Source: Acanthosepion esculentum (taxonomy: Eukaryota; Mollusca; Cephalopoda; Sepiida; Sepiidae). From it: a stretch of 64,000 nt of DNA. The translations under genes and the position numbers were made by a program. Below the pieces are notes generated by a model. That model had not been told where the DNA came from, ran no database searches, and worked only from the letters and a program-made list of their open reading frames with translations. The stretch spans positions 54,482,925 through 54,546,924 of the forward strand of contig OZ038500.1 of NCBI GenBank assembly GCA_964036315.1, given 5' to 3'. Positions 45,300 through 55,453 of the stretch are shown here, in pieces (position 1 is the stretch's first letter; each line of letters starts with the position of its first letter).

Positions 45300-45830
45300 A
45301 GGAATATCGATTTTTTCCTTTTCCTTCTTTTTTTTTTGTTTCAGATTAAAAAAGGTTTCTTTAATGAACGTTTTGTTAAGAAAGTCTATCGACTTTAATA
45401 AAAATAAAATATCGGTTTCATTGTGTTATTTTTCTTATTTCGGATTCGAGTTTCTTTAATCATAATGAATGTTTACTGGATTTTTATGAATAAACATTAC
45501 TCCATAGATACCATATCTATTTACGATACGCGTTCCTTAACCCTAATCAAGAAAATGAATACAGTAAAACCGGTATTTCTTTTAGAAAATATCGGTTTTA
45601 ATAAAACCGATACTCTGTTGAAGAAAATAAGAAAAATAATGCAATAAAACTGATATTTTCTCTTAATAATCAGTTTTATTATTTTGTATTAACGATCGTT
45701 TCTCTAAGAAATTGTATCGGTTGTAATAAAAAGAAAATATCAGTTTTATTGTATTATTTTTCGTGCTTAGAATTCCAAAACGTTTCTTTAAGGAATCCTA
45801 ATTCAAAAGAGATATCTAAGGAATTCTTAG
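45300..45830. repeat. Cluster of diverged direct/inverted repeats built on AAAATATCGGTTTTA
   Basis: AAGAAAGTCTATCGACTTTA with AAAATAAAATATCGGTTTCA (45,380) and AAGAAATTGTATCGGTTGTA with AAAAAGAAAATATCAGTTTT (45,706) are direct repeats. AAAATATCGGTTTTAATAAA at 45,586 joins ACCGATA to form a palindrome. No gene. Confidence 0.6.
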
Positions 45831-45834
45831 GCAG

Positions 45835-46339
45835 GCGGCTGACGGGGCACAGAAGACTAATGTCTCGTTTAAACCGCTGTAAAAAACAAAAAATAAATTC
45901 ACGAAAAAAAGAAGACCACAGAATAACGTTGAATGAGGCGAAGATAGTCAGTTGTTCTTAGTTTAATTTGTAACGTATATAAATTTACGTAGAAAAAAAA
46001 CCCCAAAAACAAATGTTGTAAGATAACGAGGGTAACCAAACACTACCCGGGATTCCCAATTAAACTTGTCTTCCGGTTGTAGGGGAGGTCGGGGGTATTT
46101 CGCACCGGCCCTCATTTAATGTATAATATGTCACGCCCCTATATTATTAACATTCTTTCACTGATTATATTTCGCCAGAGATCTTATGATCTTGGGGTTA
46201 TCTTAGGTGTATTGTCATTGCTGTTTTTTTGTGAGACCTGCTTGGTGTGTAGACAAAAGTTTTTTTGTGGATGGAAGTTGAAAGTATTGGTGTTTTGTTG
46301 GGGGTTAATGGCTGTTTCGTTGGTGGGCAAGTGATAATA
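45835..46339. other. Intergenic, no gene seen
   Basis: No supported gene; contains a short G/C-rich patch at 46,070-46,110. Confidence 0.45.
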
Positions 46340-46480
46340 CTAGAACCATCTTCTGGCGAGCAACTATGTAGAGACACAGGATGCCATCCTAATGACCTTC
46401 CGACTATGATGCAGGACCGTGATGGATGGTCTAATAGACTCATAAATGTCCAATCTAGTTTGATTAAAGCTTTTCGCCCT
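46340..46480 (+). pseudogene. Possible LINE ORF2 C-terminal remnant
   Basis: One frame reads CRDTGCHPNDLPTMMQDRDG followed by WSNRLINVQ. A D-x-G-x-x-x-x-D-L-x-x-x-M-x-D-R-x-x-W pattern is usual at the end of several LINE ORF2 proteins, after the RT. Upstream text in the same frame (GVNGCFVGGQVI) is uninformative. There is no RT core here; this is a pattern match by eye on a short segment, and chance cannot be excluded. Confidence 0.4.
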
Positions 46481-46559
46481 TCGCAATTAGCTATTTTTAG
46501 CTACTGGTGTCTGGTTCCTGCAATGACATTCTTTGTCAGATGTTCTTCATTTTCTTGAA

Positions 46560-47529
46560 CATGCCGAAATTTACATTTTTCTACCTGTAACCGACATCTC
46601 GATAAAGAGTTATGAATGCTTACATTGTCTTCCACTATTGTAAAGAGATGTGTGCAATACGGAAATTCATTTGAGGCTCTAATTACTGCCAAATAACTCT
46701 TGGATTTCTTTTATCAGCTTCATTATCTTCTAGGAGTTAATTTCCCCGAGACCTTTTTTTTCAGCTAATAGAAGGTGCATTTTCAGTGTGGTCAGTTTAA
46801 AATGGGTTTAACGGCAATACTGTGGAAAAACTGGACACTTCCCCTTTTGGGTACGTCTCTGGCGCCGGGTGATAAATCCAGGCCCCTCCCAAAGGAAGGT
46901 AATGCCTGGAGACGGGGTCTAAAGGCTCCCTTGATCTTGGGATTAATATGTCTTTTTTTTTTAATTCCCCTGCATAGGCGTTAACCAAAAACAAGTGAAG
47001 TATTAGTGATTTTCTAAGGGTAACTTAGATATACCACAAGACCGAAAGTCTATGGCATCCAGTGGCGATCGAATTTATTATTAAGTCGTATTTGATCTAA
47101 CGAGACAAGTTGGTTAAACATTACAAAACATCGGAGTGCCTTCTCCTGCTAACAGAAGGATATGGTCAAATTGTTTGTCTTCTGGTAACCCTTTAACGAA
47201 GAAGTAAAACTTGCAACACTGCTGGAAATATTTGAACGATTCTACTAAATTTATGGTGTTCATTGGTATTGTCAGACATCTTGTATAATTTTTTACAACG
47301 CAATAATTTATAAGTAAAGAAAACGACTAACGTGTACGTCGGTAATAAATGCAAATGAAGAAAGTTTATTCTCTTTTTCTTTGCAAATCGTGGTGTGCAG
47401 TTTATTATATCTCCACGTGGTACTAACTCCTTCTTAAGTGTTTCAAATTGCTCCCAGATATTTTCCTTTCATTTTTTGTTAGTGTGTTTCGGGAGAATTT
47501 ATTGCTGCTACCATGTAAAGATAATTGGT
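46560..47529. other. Intergenic, no gene seen
   Basis: Contains a locally GC-rich, self-complementary stretch at 46,880-46,921 (CCAGGCCCCTCCC with GGTAATGCCTGG). No supported gene. Confidence 0.45.
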
Positions 47530-47660
47530 CAACAACAAACACCACGCATTTAGTATGATTCAGCTATGTTTTCTCTAATGCTTTATTGATAATGTATAAA
47601 GCTTACACTTCTTTATACAGAGAATAACAGTCAAGGAAGGTAATTAAGATGATATCATTG
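47530..47660. repeat. Dispersed repeat, copy 2 (pair with 38,782-38,910)
   Basis: AAACACCACGCATTTAGTAT, TGATTCAGC, CTTTATTGATAATGTATAAA and GGTAATTAAGAT align with the copy near 38.8 kb. Confidence 0.75.
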
Positions 47661-47724
47661 CACTCTTCTTATTTGGGATTAATTGCAGTTGCCTCTTTTA
47701 TTTAACTCCTTTCTTTATTATTTT

Positions 47725-47884
47725 CTTTCATTCATTCATTCATTCTAATATTTTTTTTCTCTCATCCCTTCCTTCCTTCCTTCCTATATTCATTCATTCT
47801 TTTTTCTTTTATTTATTTATTTTACTTGGGTTTTGCTATCGTCTCACTTGTTTATCATTTTTCTTCCTTCCTTCCTTCCTTCCT
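47725..47884. repeat. (TTCA)n and (CCTT)n short tandem repeats
   Basis: TTCATTCATTCATTC at about 47,728, TTCCTTCCTTCC at 47,767 and again at 47,863. Confidence 0.9.
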
Positions 47885-47889
47885 TTTAA

Positions 47890-48406
47890 TTATTTTATCA
47901 CTTTCGATTTTTGTAAACCTGGCTTTCGTTCAATTTTTTGCAATATTAATTTTATTTATTCATCCCTTGAATAAGTCTCTTCGTTTTCTTAATTTCTTTA
48001 AAGCGTAGAAATTGAACATTTATTTTTCTTTTAGCTGAAGGACCAGTTTCTTCATCTGAAATAATTGTTTATTGAATAAAAAATTCTATAACAACTGATT
48101 TGTGGCTCCTGAAAAATGATGCGTATTTTTGTCATCAAGCCTTTTGATTGAAAAATATTTTATCTACCGAATTCGTTTCTCTTGGATTTTTTTCAGCTTT
48201 CACTGTATTGGTAACGAGCCTCCCACGAACTGTATCTCAAGGACACCTGTTTTTTTTTTACTTCTTTTATTGGCGACAATTGATCAGTTACTCTTAATGA
48301 CACAATCTAACTGTATTTTTTTGTTACGTAAATGTTTGTATTGTGAATCATTAAAAATATACAATATTTTAATCAAAGTAAATATAGTATAATATAATAC
48401 AATATC
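47890..48406. other. Intergenic, no gene seen
   Basis: T-rich; no gene or element recognised. Confidence 0.5.
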
Positions 48407-48688
48407 AGTCAGTTACGTGCCAGGCGTGACACACGCTTAGGCAATCATGTATCTTTCCATACATGATTGACGAGGCAGATTTTTCCCGCATTTGGTTGTC
48501 ATTTCTTTCTGTGGTAGACCATCCAAGGCAACTGGTCTGTCCTTCTATTTACCCATAGCTGGGGGAAGAAGAGGATTCCTACCTTTCCCAATTAGCATGT
48601 AAGTGAATGCAATGAATTCGATTGGAATTCGAACTCGGCTCTCCGATTCCTCAATCCGAGCCGCTACCCATTACTCCACTTTACATCC
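48407..48688 (-). mobile_element. tRNA-derived SINE, family 1, full-length-like copy (minus strand)
   Basis: On the minus strand: head AGTGGAGTAATGGGTAGCGG (A box) and GAGTTCGAATTCC with CAATCGAATT (B box), body TTACATGCTAATTGGG, CTATGGGTAAATAGAAGGAC, GGATGGTCTACC-like, AAATGACAACCAAATGCGGG, tail TGCCTCGTCAATCATGTATG, GAAAGATACATGATTGCCTA and GTCACGCCTGGCACGTAAC. It contains both ends, so it gives the best estimate (~280 bp) of the full element. Confidence 0.88.
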
Positions 48689-48689
48689 T

Positions 48690-49230
48690 CTAATATGCTA
48701 TGATCTTTCATCGAAATAAAACATTTTTTAATATCGTTAGGAAAAATGTTCGAGAAATCTTATTCAGGCCGGTAGACGAAAATAAATAAATATACTTTTT
48801 AATAAATTAACGGAGTGTCTACTCAAATACCAGTATACACTAAAATGATGCTTAAGGTGACAAAATCTGTCGGATTAATTAATAAAAAAAATACTTTTTT
48901 TGAAAATTGCTTTGTTTACGTTTGGATACGAAACAGAGGCGATATGAACATTTCGAGAGTCTATGACGAGGAGAATTTCACTTAACGGCACTATTCAGGC
49001 TTGCTTGATCGGCCATGTTCTTTCAAGCTCGGTCAGTCTAGAGCACGTCGGCTCTATACGTATACTTCCGTATACTTCCGTTTACTTCTTTTTATATTCT
49101 TCCTATTTAATTTGCTAAAACAATAAAATTCTCTTGCTAAATTTACAATATTTGTTGTAATTTCATTCTTATTCCTTGTTCGAGGAAACATCCCACGCGT
49201 CCACAATACGATCGCTATCCTATCTCTCTA
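48690..49230. other. Intergenic, no gene seen
   Basis: Contains ACGTATACTTCCGTATACTT short direct duplication at 49,058-49,080 and GTGTCTACTCAAATACC at 48,816 (cf. 35,826). No gene. Confidence 0.5.
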
Positions 49231-49304
49231 AAAATAAAAACAAAACTCCTCTCTATCAATCATCTGAGAGTCCCATTTTTGCCTTCCATCACCATTATTT
49301 ATCC

Positions 49305-49307
<3 letters not shown>

Positions 49308-49337
<30 letters not shown>

Positions 49338-49392
49338 AACGATATTGTGATAGATAGATAGATATATAAATAGAAAGCAGATAGATAGATCC
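49308..49392. repeat. (GATA)n short arrays
   Basis: ATAGATAGATAG at 49,308-49,337, and further GATA runs at 49,350-49,366 and 49,378-49,391. Confidence 0.9.
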
Positions 49393-49469
49393 CTTTCTGC
49401 CTTTCATCACCATGGCTGATGCTAACCTCCAGAAGCGTGACCCTTTACGCTCTCTCTCGATAACATTCT

Positions 49470-49828
49470 CCGCTGACATGCCAGTTCAAACCGACAGGGA
49501 AATAAATGCCAACCGACCTGATCTAATCATATAAGACAAGAAATTCAGCAAGTGTATGCTTATTGACATAGAAGTACCAACTGAGAGAAACACCATGAAA
49601 ATTATCGAGGAATTCTCGAAATACAAGGACCCTGAAATCGGGATTAACAGGATGTGGGGAATGAAGACTGAGAATGTACCATTAGTAATCGGAGCTCTGG
49701 GCCTTGTGAGGAAAGGAATGGGCAGTTTTATCAACAGTGTCCCAGGTAACATCAACATACAAATTGCCCAGGAGATCGCCCTGCTAGGAACATCCAATAT
49801 ACTAAGAAATGTGCTATCAATTAAATGA
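49470..49828 (+). pseudogene. LINE ORF2 C-terminal segment (same region as 42.6 kb)
   Basis: The frame gives MPVQTDREINANRPDLII, a stop, DKKFSKCMLIDIEVPTERNT, then FSKYKDPEIGINRMWGMKTE, NVPLVIGALGLV and TSNILRNVLSIK before TGA at 49,828. T-D-R-E-I-x-A-N-R-P-D...L-I-D-x-x-V-P...K-Y-K-D...M-W...V-P-x-V-I-G-A-L-G is the conserved tail found behind the RT of many invertebrate LINEs. One internal stop (49,529 region) breaks it. It is followed by a 3' UTR and (AAT)n. It reads further N-terminal than the 42.6-kb copy but still lacks the RT. Confidence 0.85.
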
Positions 49829-49898
49829 CAATTCTCCTATAGGGCTTAAGGACTATAGTTTGGATCTGTTTCTACAGGATACAAAGCAGGAAACATAA

Positions 49899-49921
49899 CA
49901 TACACAAATAATAATAATGAC

Positions 49922-50009
<88 letters not shown>
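49899..50009. repeat. (AAT)n followed by (TTA)n, self-complementary microsatellite
   Basis: About 20 AAT units (49,917-49,977) then CTA and about 10 TTA units to 50,009. The two halves are complementary and could fold back. The (AAT)n part is the likely 3' tail of the LINE fragment. Confidence 0.95.
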
Positions 50010-50017
50010 TTTTTTGT

Positions 50018-50345
50018 GTGGTATCATCTTGTCGGAGAGTAATTTTAATTGCCTAATTACCAAAGCCCCTCTTGGGTCTGTGAGTAAAAAGGGCCCTGTA
50101 GTAGAGTTATCTATGCATATTTGGGAATTTCATTTAGATAGAGAGGGTTTTGAGGATGAGATGTACAGTTCCATACAATCTTTTGTAGCTCTGAGATGCT
50201 GATGTGTCCAGAAATTTAACTTAGATGTTTTTCGGTACCCGTTTTTATCACATCCGATGCCCATATCACGACAAGGATAATCGTGCTTTTAAGTTAAAAC
50301 ATTTTTCTTACTTCGTTATTATTATTATTGTTATTAGTAATACTA
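50018..50345. repeat. ~340-bp direct repeat, copy 1, ending in (TTA)n
   Basis: GTGTGGTATCATCTTG, CTAATTACCAA, GTAAAA.GGGCCCTGTAG, TTTGTAG.TCTGAGATGCTGA and GGGATAATCGTG blocks are shared with 50,370-50,690. Both copies end in ACTTCGTTATTATTATT. Confidence 0.85.
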
Positions 50346-50369
50346 TTATTATTAATGTTATTATTATTG

Positions 50370-50750
50370 TGTGTGGTATCATCTTGCCAGAAAGTAAATT
50401 TAAGTGTCTAATTACCAAGTCACCTCCCGGTTCTATGAGTAAAAGGGCCCTGTAGGAGCAATATCTACGTTAGATATAAATTTGGGACATTTCGTTTAGA
50501 TGGAGTGAGTTTTGTAGATGATATGTGCAGTCCCGGACAAAGTAATGTTTTGTAGTTCTGAGATGCTGATGTGTCAAGGAAATTTTGCTCACATGATTTT
50601 CAGTACCTTTCATTAGCGTACCCAGTGCCCCTATCTCAAGAGGGATAATCGTGTTTTTAAGTTTCTACATTTTTGTGACTTCGTTATTATTATTATTATT
50701 ATTTTTTATTATTATTATTTCAAATTTTATTTCATAGTATTATTATTATT
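50370..50750. repeat. ~340-bp direct repeat, copy 2, ending in (TTA)n
   Basis: Second member of the tandem pair. The unit plus microsatellite appears to have been duplicated as a block; the family is unknown but the TTA tail suggests a LINE 3' UTR. Confidence 0.85.
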
Positions 50751-50837
50751 GATTTCTATCATAACACTCTGGGTCTGTACGCTCTTCGACCAAAATAGAA
50801 AACATAACTCGAAATATATAAAAGTGGCTTGCAAGAC

Positions 50838-50841
<4 letters not shown>

Positions 50842-50884
<43 letters not shown>
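50842..50884. repeat. (TA)n microsatellite
   Basis: Uninterrupted TA alternation. Confidence 0.97.
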
Positions 50885-50887
<3 letters not shown>

Positions 50888-51194
50888 GACCTTCGCTCTT
50901 AGTACTTAGTAAACATAAGATGTCATAGAGAATAGGAACTTGATGCAAAATGACAACAAAGTTGCAGTGAAAGTTTGATTCCGCTGGTGCATGTTCGAAT
51001 TTCACCATTGTCGATTTGTCAGGAAGGAGTCTTCTTGACTTTCGGTTGCGAAACTAAACAGATATAGTCTTTCGAGGAAAAGACCTGAACGAGAAAGTGT
51101 GCTTTCTTTAAAAGGGAAAAATGAATATTGCTGGGCTCTTTACCCTCTGCGCCAAAGATGTCTGAAGCACGCCGTATCAAACCGTGGTTTCTCC

Positions 51195-51233
51195 TACTAA
51201 GGGGGATGCAGGTTCGAATCCTGCAGGGGGAGC
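51195..51233 (+). mobile_element. tRNA-derived 3' half (tRNA pseudogene or SINE fragment)
   Basis: GCAGGTTCGAATCCTGC is a perfect T-arm (5-bp stem, TTCGAAT loop) followed by AGGGGGAGCA, an acceptor-like strand. No matching 5' acceptor, D-arm or anticodon arm can be placed upstream (GCTCTTTACCC does not pair), so it is not a functional tRNA gene. Confidence 0.4.
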
Positions 51234-51358
51234 ATTTGTTTTATTATGATTTCACCAATGCGCTGGCTGATATATGTAATACGCACTGTTTAAAATCCAA
51301 AAAAATAGGGATGCCTATTTCAAATGCGGGTGTCCCCTAAAAAAAAAAACGTTTTAAA

Positions 51359-51736
51359 TAATATATATATATATATATATAAAGAATGTTTATATATAAA
51401 GAGAATAATTATATTAAATAACTGTGTGTACGTGTGTGTCTATGTAAAGAGAATTCTCCTGGTGTGTTTAAATCATTTTCTGTTATTTTCTTAGGATTAA
51501 GTTCCTCGTCTTTGTACATTTTTCACAATATTCTGGAACACCCACGCCCACCCGTGGAAGGCCAACGGGTACACGGCCGAAACTTTGTGAAAAGAAAAGC
51601 CATCCCTTCTAAAAAAATCAACAAAAACGAGAAAATTTGTTCTAAGAAATTCACATAGAATAAAAAAACAAGCAAGTGCTTGTTTATAAACATTGTCGTT
51701 ATCTTTCTTTTGAACCGGGTGGCCTCTTTCAAAAAA
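51359..51736. other. Short (TA)n then sequence without a gene
   Basis: (TA)n at 51,359-51,381. No supported gene from 51,382 to 51,736. Confidence 0.5.
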
Positions 51737-52050
51737 TAACGACGACGACGACGACGAAGAAATCAAAGTAATTTTGGTAAGAAGAAGACAAGAGACAAGA
51801 AGGAATAAAGAGGTGAGGAATGAGGTGCAAGAGAAGAAGAGGAAAACAGGAGAATGACTGAGGTGAAGAAGAGAAATAAAAGAAAAAGACGAAGAAGGAG
51901 CAAATATAGTAAGAGAAAGAGAGGGATGAAAGAAAGAAAGAAGAAGAAGAAAAGAAGAATGAGAAGAAGAAAAAGAAGAGGGACGAAGAGCAAACGAGCA
52001 AGAAGACATAAAAGAAGAGTGAGAAGAAGAAATAAGAAGACGACGTAGAA

Positions 52051-52097
<47 letters not shown>

Positions 52098-52169
52098 AGA
52101 AATATAGTGAATTAAAAAAGCAATATAAGAAAGAAAGAAACGGAGGAAAAAATCAAAGTAATTTTGGTA
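51737..52169. repeat. ~390-bp purine-rich tract flanked by 20-bp direct repeats
   Basis: Plus strand from about 51,737 to 52,148 is almost all A and G ((ACG)n, then GAAGAA/GAGAAG). AAATCAAAGTAATTTTGGTA occurs just left (51,760-51,779) and right (52,150-52,169) of it. Long frames here (K/R/E or S/F-rich) are composition artefacts. Confidence 0.85.
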
Positions 52170-52277
52170 GAAATTTGCCAAAAATCGGGGAAGTACTTTT
52201 CTTGATATCTGAAATCGATATTGAACAACATAAGACATTAAAATGATTGTTTTCTTTGCAGATAGAAGCGAAAGGTT

Positions 52278-52278
52278 T

Positions 52279-52349
<71 letters not shown>

Positions 52350-52350
52350 T
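52278..52350. repeat. (TA)n(TG)n microsatellite
   Basis: TA run then TG run. Confidence 0.97.
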
Positions 52351-52354
52351 TTAC

Positions 52355-52797
52355 TAGCATTGCACTGACCATCAAGCCCTGATCATACAGGCAGGGTAAT
52401 ATTTATTTGTGTGTAAATGGGGATCGACGTGTCGAGTTCAAATCTGAGCTAATATATTGTCCTTGCAAAAGGCACGGATACATTTCTTCTTTTTCCGACC
52501 GCCAATGCTTTAATACCAGGGCATATTGGCATCTCTAACTATGGGAGGCAAACAGTAAGAGAGAAGGAAATCCCTGAATTCCAAACCGTAGAACATACAA
52601 CAGGAAAACCACTCCTCTGACTTTCTCAAGAGGGTCAGGGCAATTCATAGATGAAAAAGCAGAAATAAATAAATAAAAAGAATCATTGGAGAGACATGAT
52701 CGCCTACATCAAAGAAAACAGTGACCACCAGCCATTTTTGGGAGTCTCAGCTTGGTTGAGGTTTTCCTAGCTTATTTTTGCAGAACAGTGAAACTCT
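52355..52797. other. Intergenic, no gene seen
   Basis: No supported gene or element. Confidence 0.5.
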
Positions 52798-53292
52798 AAT
52801 GACGGTAGGGTAAGGGAGAACGGCTCAGATTGAGGAATCGGAGAGCCGAGTTTGAATTCCAGTCAAATCATTTCATTCTCTTACATGCTAATACCCTTGA
52901 GAAATGTATGAATCCTCCTCTCCCCCTAGCAATTGGTAAATAGCAGGACAGACGGTGTTCTATAGCCTTGGATGGCAACCGGTCTACCGCAGAAAGAAAT
53001 GGCAGTCTACTGGGGAAAAAAAATCTGCCTCGTCAGTCATGTATCGAAAGGTACATGATCACATAAGCGTGTCTCACGCATGGCACATAGAATAGAAGGA
53101 CAGGCCGGGTTCTATATCCTTGGTCTTCAACTGGTTTACTGCAGAATGTAATGGCAACCTACTGCCTCGTCAGTCACGTATGAAAAGGTACATGGTCACC
53201 TAAGCGTGTATCACGTATGACATAAAATGACAGGGCAGACCAGGTTCTATAGCCTTGGATTGCAACTGGTACATGATCGCCTAAGCATGCCG
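52798..53292 (+). mobile_element. SINE family 1 with three serial copies of its 3' body
   Basis: Head with AGAACGGCTCAGATTGAGG and a mutated B box (GAGTTTGAATTCC), then body unit 1 to CACGCATGGCACATAG (53,090). Two shorter body units follow, 53,091-53,223 and 53,224-53,292, each starting GACAGGCCGGGTTCTATA / CAGACCAGGTTCTATAGCC and ending with GGTACATGATC.CCTAAGC. Units 2 and 3 are progressively shortened. Confidence 0.85.
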
Positions 53293-53336
53293 TGAATATG
53301 ACAATAAAGATGAGGTCAACATTCCGAACAAATGTA
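53293..53336 (+). repeat. Fragment of the large foldback element (FB59) arm
   Basis: CGTGAATATGACAATAAAGA, TGAGGTCAACATTCCGAAC and AAATGTAAATA parallel the inner right arm at 59,797-59,850 and 61,846-61,888, joined directly to the SINE tail. Confidence 0.6.
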
Positions 53337-53365
53337 AATAATTTAAATAAATTAAGTTATTAGAA

Positions 53366-53430
53366 CTAAATTTTAAAGAATTTAAATTTCAGTTATTTAG
53401 TTTCAAACAGATCAGAGTGGCAGCGACGTA
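53366..53430 (+). repeat. Short dispersed repeat, copy 1 (pair with 55,698-55,756)
   Basis: TTAAAGAATTTAAATTTCAG and CAGATCAGAGTGGCAGCG are shared with 55.7 kb over about 60 bases. Confidence 0.7.
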
Positions 53431-53559
53431 ACTGAAGATTTAGATCTTTTGGACAAGGTAACTAAATTTCATAAGAAACAACAGAAAAATGACGACCATT
53501 TCGAAACCAGAATTTATTCCATCCAAGACACATCTGTTCAGTATTTAGTCGAGTTCCTC

Positions 53560-54000
53560 TCTCCAGAACGGGCCCTGCTAACCATATAAAACGCCATACC
53601 CCAAATGGACACGTGATACTGCCTGAAATTAATCAGTAGCTGAAAGTAAAACGCTCTGTGCGTGTATCTAATGATGAATTATATAATGGTTTGAAAACTC
53701 ACCTTCGTTTCCACGACAGAAACATTCTACGGCAAATTGTACCCAGGGATAACAATTGACAAATTCTTTTCTCGCACTTCTCGCTTGTTGAACTCTCTTC
53801 CGGCTTCTTGCTTTCCGGGTAAGTTTGATCTTCAAAAATTTAAATACGATGTCAATCGTTATCTTTTATCTTCTTAATTCCTGTTCTTTCATTCTCTCTC
53901 CTTAATAAGGTTTTTCATATATTCTTTCACACCCAGTAACCCCTTGCATCTTAGTCGCTTTCTTGCCTTGCTTGGCGTGAAATAATAAAAAAAGTCAATA
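53560..54000 (+). mobile_element. CR1/jockey-like LINE 3' part
   Basis: Contains the coding end at 53,765-53,877 and a 3' UTR ending TTGGCGTGAAATAATAAAAA. Upstream (53,560-53,760) degenerate text in shifting frames includes KRHTPNGHVILPEI-like and VPRDNN-like pieces. 28,520-28,690 is the 3' end of a second copy. Confidence 0.7.
53765..53877 (+). pseudogene. LINE ORF2 C-terminus (FFSRTSRLLNSLP motif)
   Basis: Frame reads FFSRTSRLLNSLPASCFPGK then FDLQKFKYDVNRYLLSS and a stop. R-T-x-R-L-W-N-S-L-P followed by D-L-x-x-F-K-x-x-V-N-R-Y-L is the standard C-terminus of CR1/jockey-type RT proteins; W is L here. The RT core is absent. Confidence 0.8.
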
Positions 54001-54004
54001 AATA

Positions 54005-54700
54005 GGCAAATGCAGCATACAGGTTCGATGTTATCCTTGGGTACAACTTGTCGTAGAATGTGTCTGACCTGGGAACGAAGGCGAAATTTCAAGCCATCGT
54101 CATTAAATACACACAGAATGTTTTACTTTTGCTACTGGTTAATTTCAGGTAATCCCACTAATTCTTCATCTAGCAAGGATCATTTTAAATATATTTTGGT
54201 TCTGGATGAGTTCGCCTTTATTTGCAAACTTAGCCCAGGCAAAGGTAAAGTGAGTAAATATTTCAAGGCGCCTCGTCTTAATGTAACATTTCCGTCGCGC
54301 GACAAGCAAGGTTAGTTCCTACTGTAGTACGTTCGAGTGCAACACATTTAGTTGAGTGCATACCGATAAACAGTCAGCTGACACTTGAGACAGAAGACTC
54401 AAACGAAATATTCTATCATGTGATATTTGGCGCTAAATTTGGAAACTCAACTGATCGATGTTTGAAATAAACTCTCAAAGCTGATCCGCACATCAACGAA
54501 GCGAGTAGGCATGTGCAGTACCTGGCAAGTTATTTCTAATCTTCCGGGATAAATTAGTTTCCCCTTGACGTCAAAGCTAAATTTAGAATCAGAATCTCAT
54601 ATATCAAATTCACATGATCATCCTTTTCCAAGTTGATACTATTTCGACTAAATTATAAAGCACGAATCATTTTCCCCTTATGTCTAAGTTACATTATGTC
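54005..54700. other. Intergenic, no gene seen
   Basis: No supported gene; mixed composition. Confidence 0.5.
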
Positions 54701-54701
54701 A

Positions 54702-54705
<4 letters not shown>

Positions 54706-54766
<61 letters not shown>
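54706..54766. repeat. (TA)n microsatellite at the left border of a hairpin element
   Basis: TA alternation ending in TTTCATTG, directly before the inverted arm at 54,767. Confidence 0.97.
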
Positions 54767-54768
<2 letters not shown>

Positions 54769-55139
54769 CATTGAAAACGACAGACAAGGTGCATTTATTT
54801 AGTTTTTTATACAATTTCTCATGCGATCTAATAATTTTTTTTCTTTTCGGATGATAAATTATATAAAAACTGTCCGAATGTTCTTTTTATCCGAGCGTTT
54901 TCGTCTATACATTTAGTCATTTTCAAGGATTATATTTTAACTGTTAAATTAAGAAATAGTTTGTTGTACGTATGTTTTATAAAATGTTTCATTTTTTTTT
55001 GGTTTCAAAACACGGTCAAGATATTATGTCCATATTCAAAGTTGATATTATTATATAATTTATCATCCGAAAAGAAAAACATTATTAGATCACATGAGAA
55101 ATTAAATAAAAGTACGTTGTCTGTCGTATTTAAAGAAGT
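54767..55139. mobile_element. MITE-like element with ~95-bp inverted arms
   Basis: Left arm (54,777-54,870): ACGACAGACAAGGTGCATTT, ATTTCTCATGCGATCTAATA, TTTTCGGATGATAAATTATA. The right arm (55,040-55,127) is the reverse complement (TATAATTTATCATCCGAAAA, TTAGATCACATGAGAAATTA, GTCTGTCGT). The arms match at most positions with a few indels. The spacer is ~170 bases without an ORF of note. Confidence 0.88.
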
Positions 55140-55183
55140 GTGCATGAAAGAAGGATTGCTGCCTAAATACACAAATATATCCA

Positions 55184-55364
55184 TATATATATATACATAT
55201 ATATATACATATATATATATATATACATATATATACATATATATATATATACATATATATATATACATATATATACACATATATATATACATATATATAT
55301 GCATATATATATGCATATATATTTATATACATATATATATATATATATGTATATGCATATATAT
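55184..55364. repeat. (TATACA)n / (TA)n complex microsatellite
   Basis: Alternating purine-pyrimidine runs with periodic ATACAT and GCAT steps, in both-strand-open frames (artefactual Y/I-rich ORFs). Confidence 0.95.
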
Positions 55365-55440
55365 TTCTGTCTATAAAAATAACGTATAAACAATATATAT
55401 ATATATATATATTGTTTATACGTTATTTTTATAGACAGAA
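55365..55440. repeat. Perfect 76-bp palindrome
   Basis: TTCTGTCTATAAAAATAACG plus TATAAACAA, an 18-bp TA centre, then the exact reverse complement. Arms of 29 bp have no mismatch. The arm sequence equals the terminus of the neighbouring foldback element, so this looks like two fused ends. Confidence 0.95.
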
Positions 55441-55453
55441 ATATATATATATT

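Noticed and set aside
46775..46984. Short hydrophobic-ended protein
   Set aside because: Both strands are open over a GC-richer, partly self-complementary stretch; no motif.
51134..51233. Functional tRNA gene
   Set aside because: Only the T arm and 3' acceptor strand are recognisable; the 5' acceptor, D arm and anticodon arm cannot be formed.
51497..52238. Ser/Phe-rich and Lys/Arg-rich frames
   Set aside because: Consequence of the purine/pyrimidine tract; no motif and several frames open.
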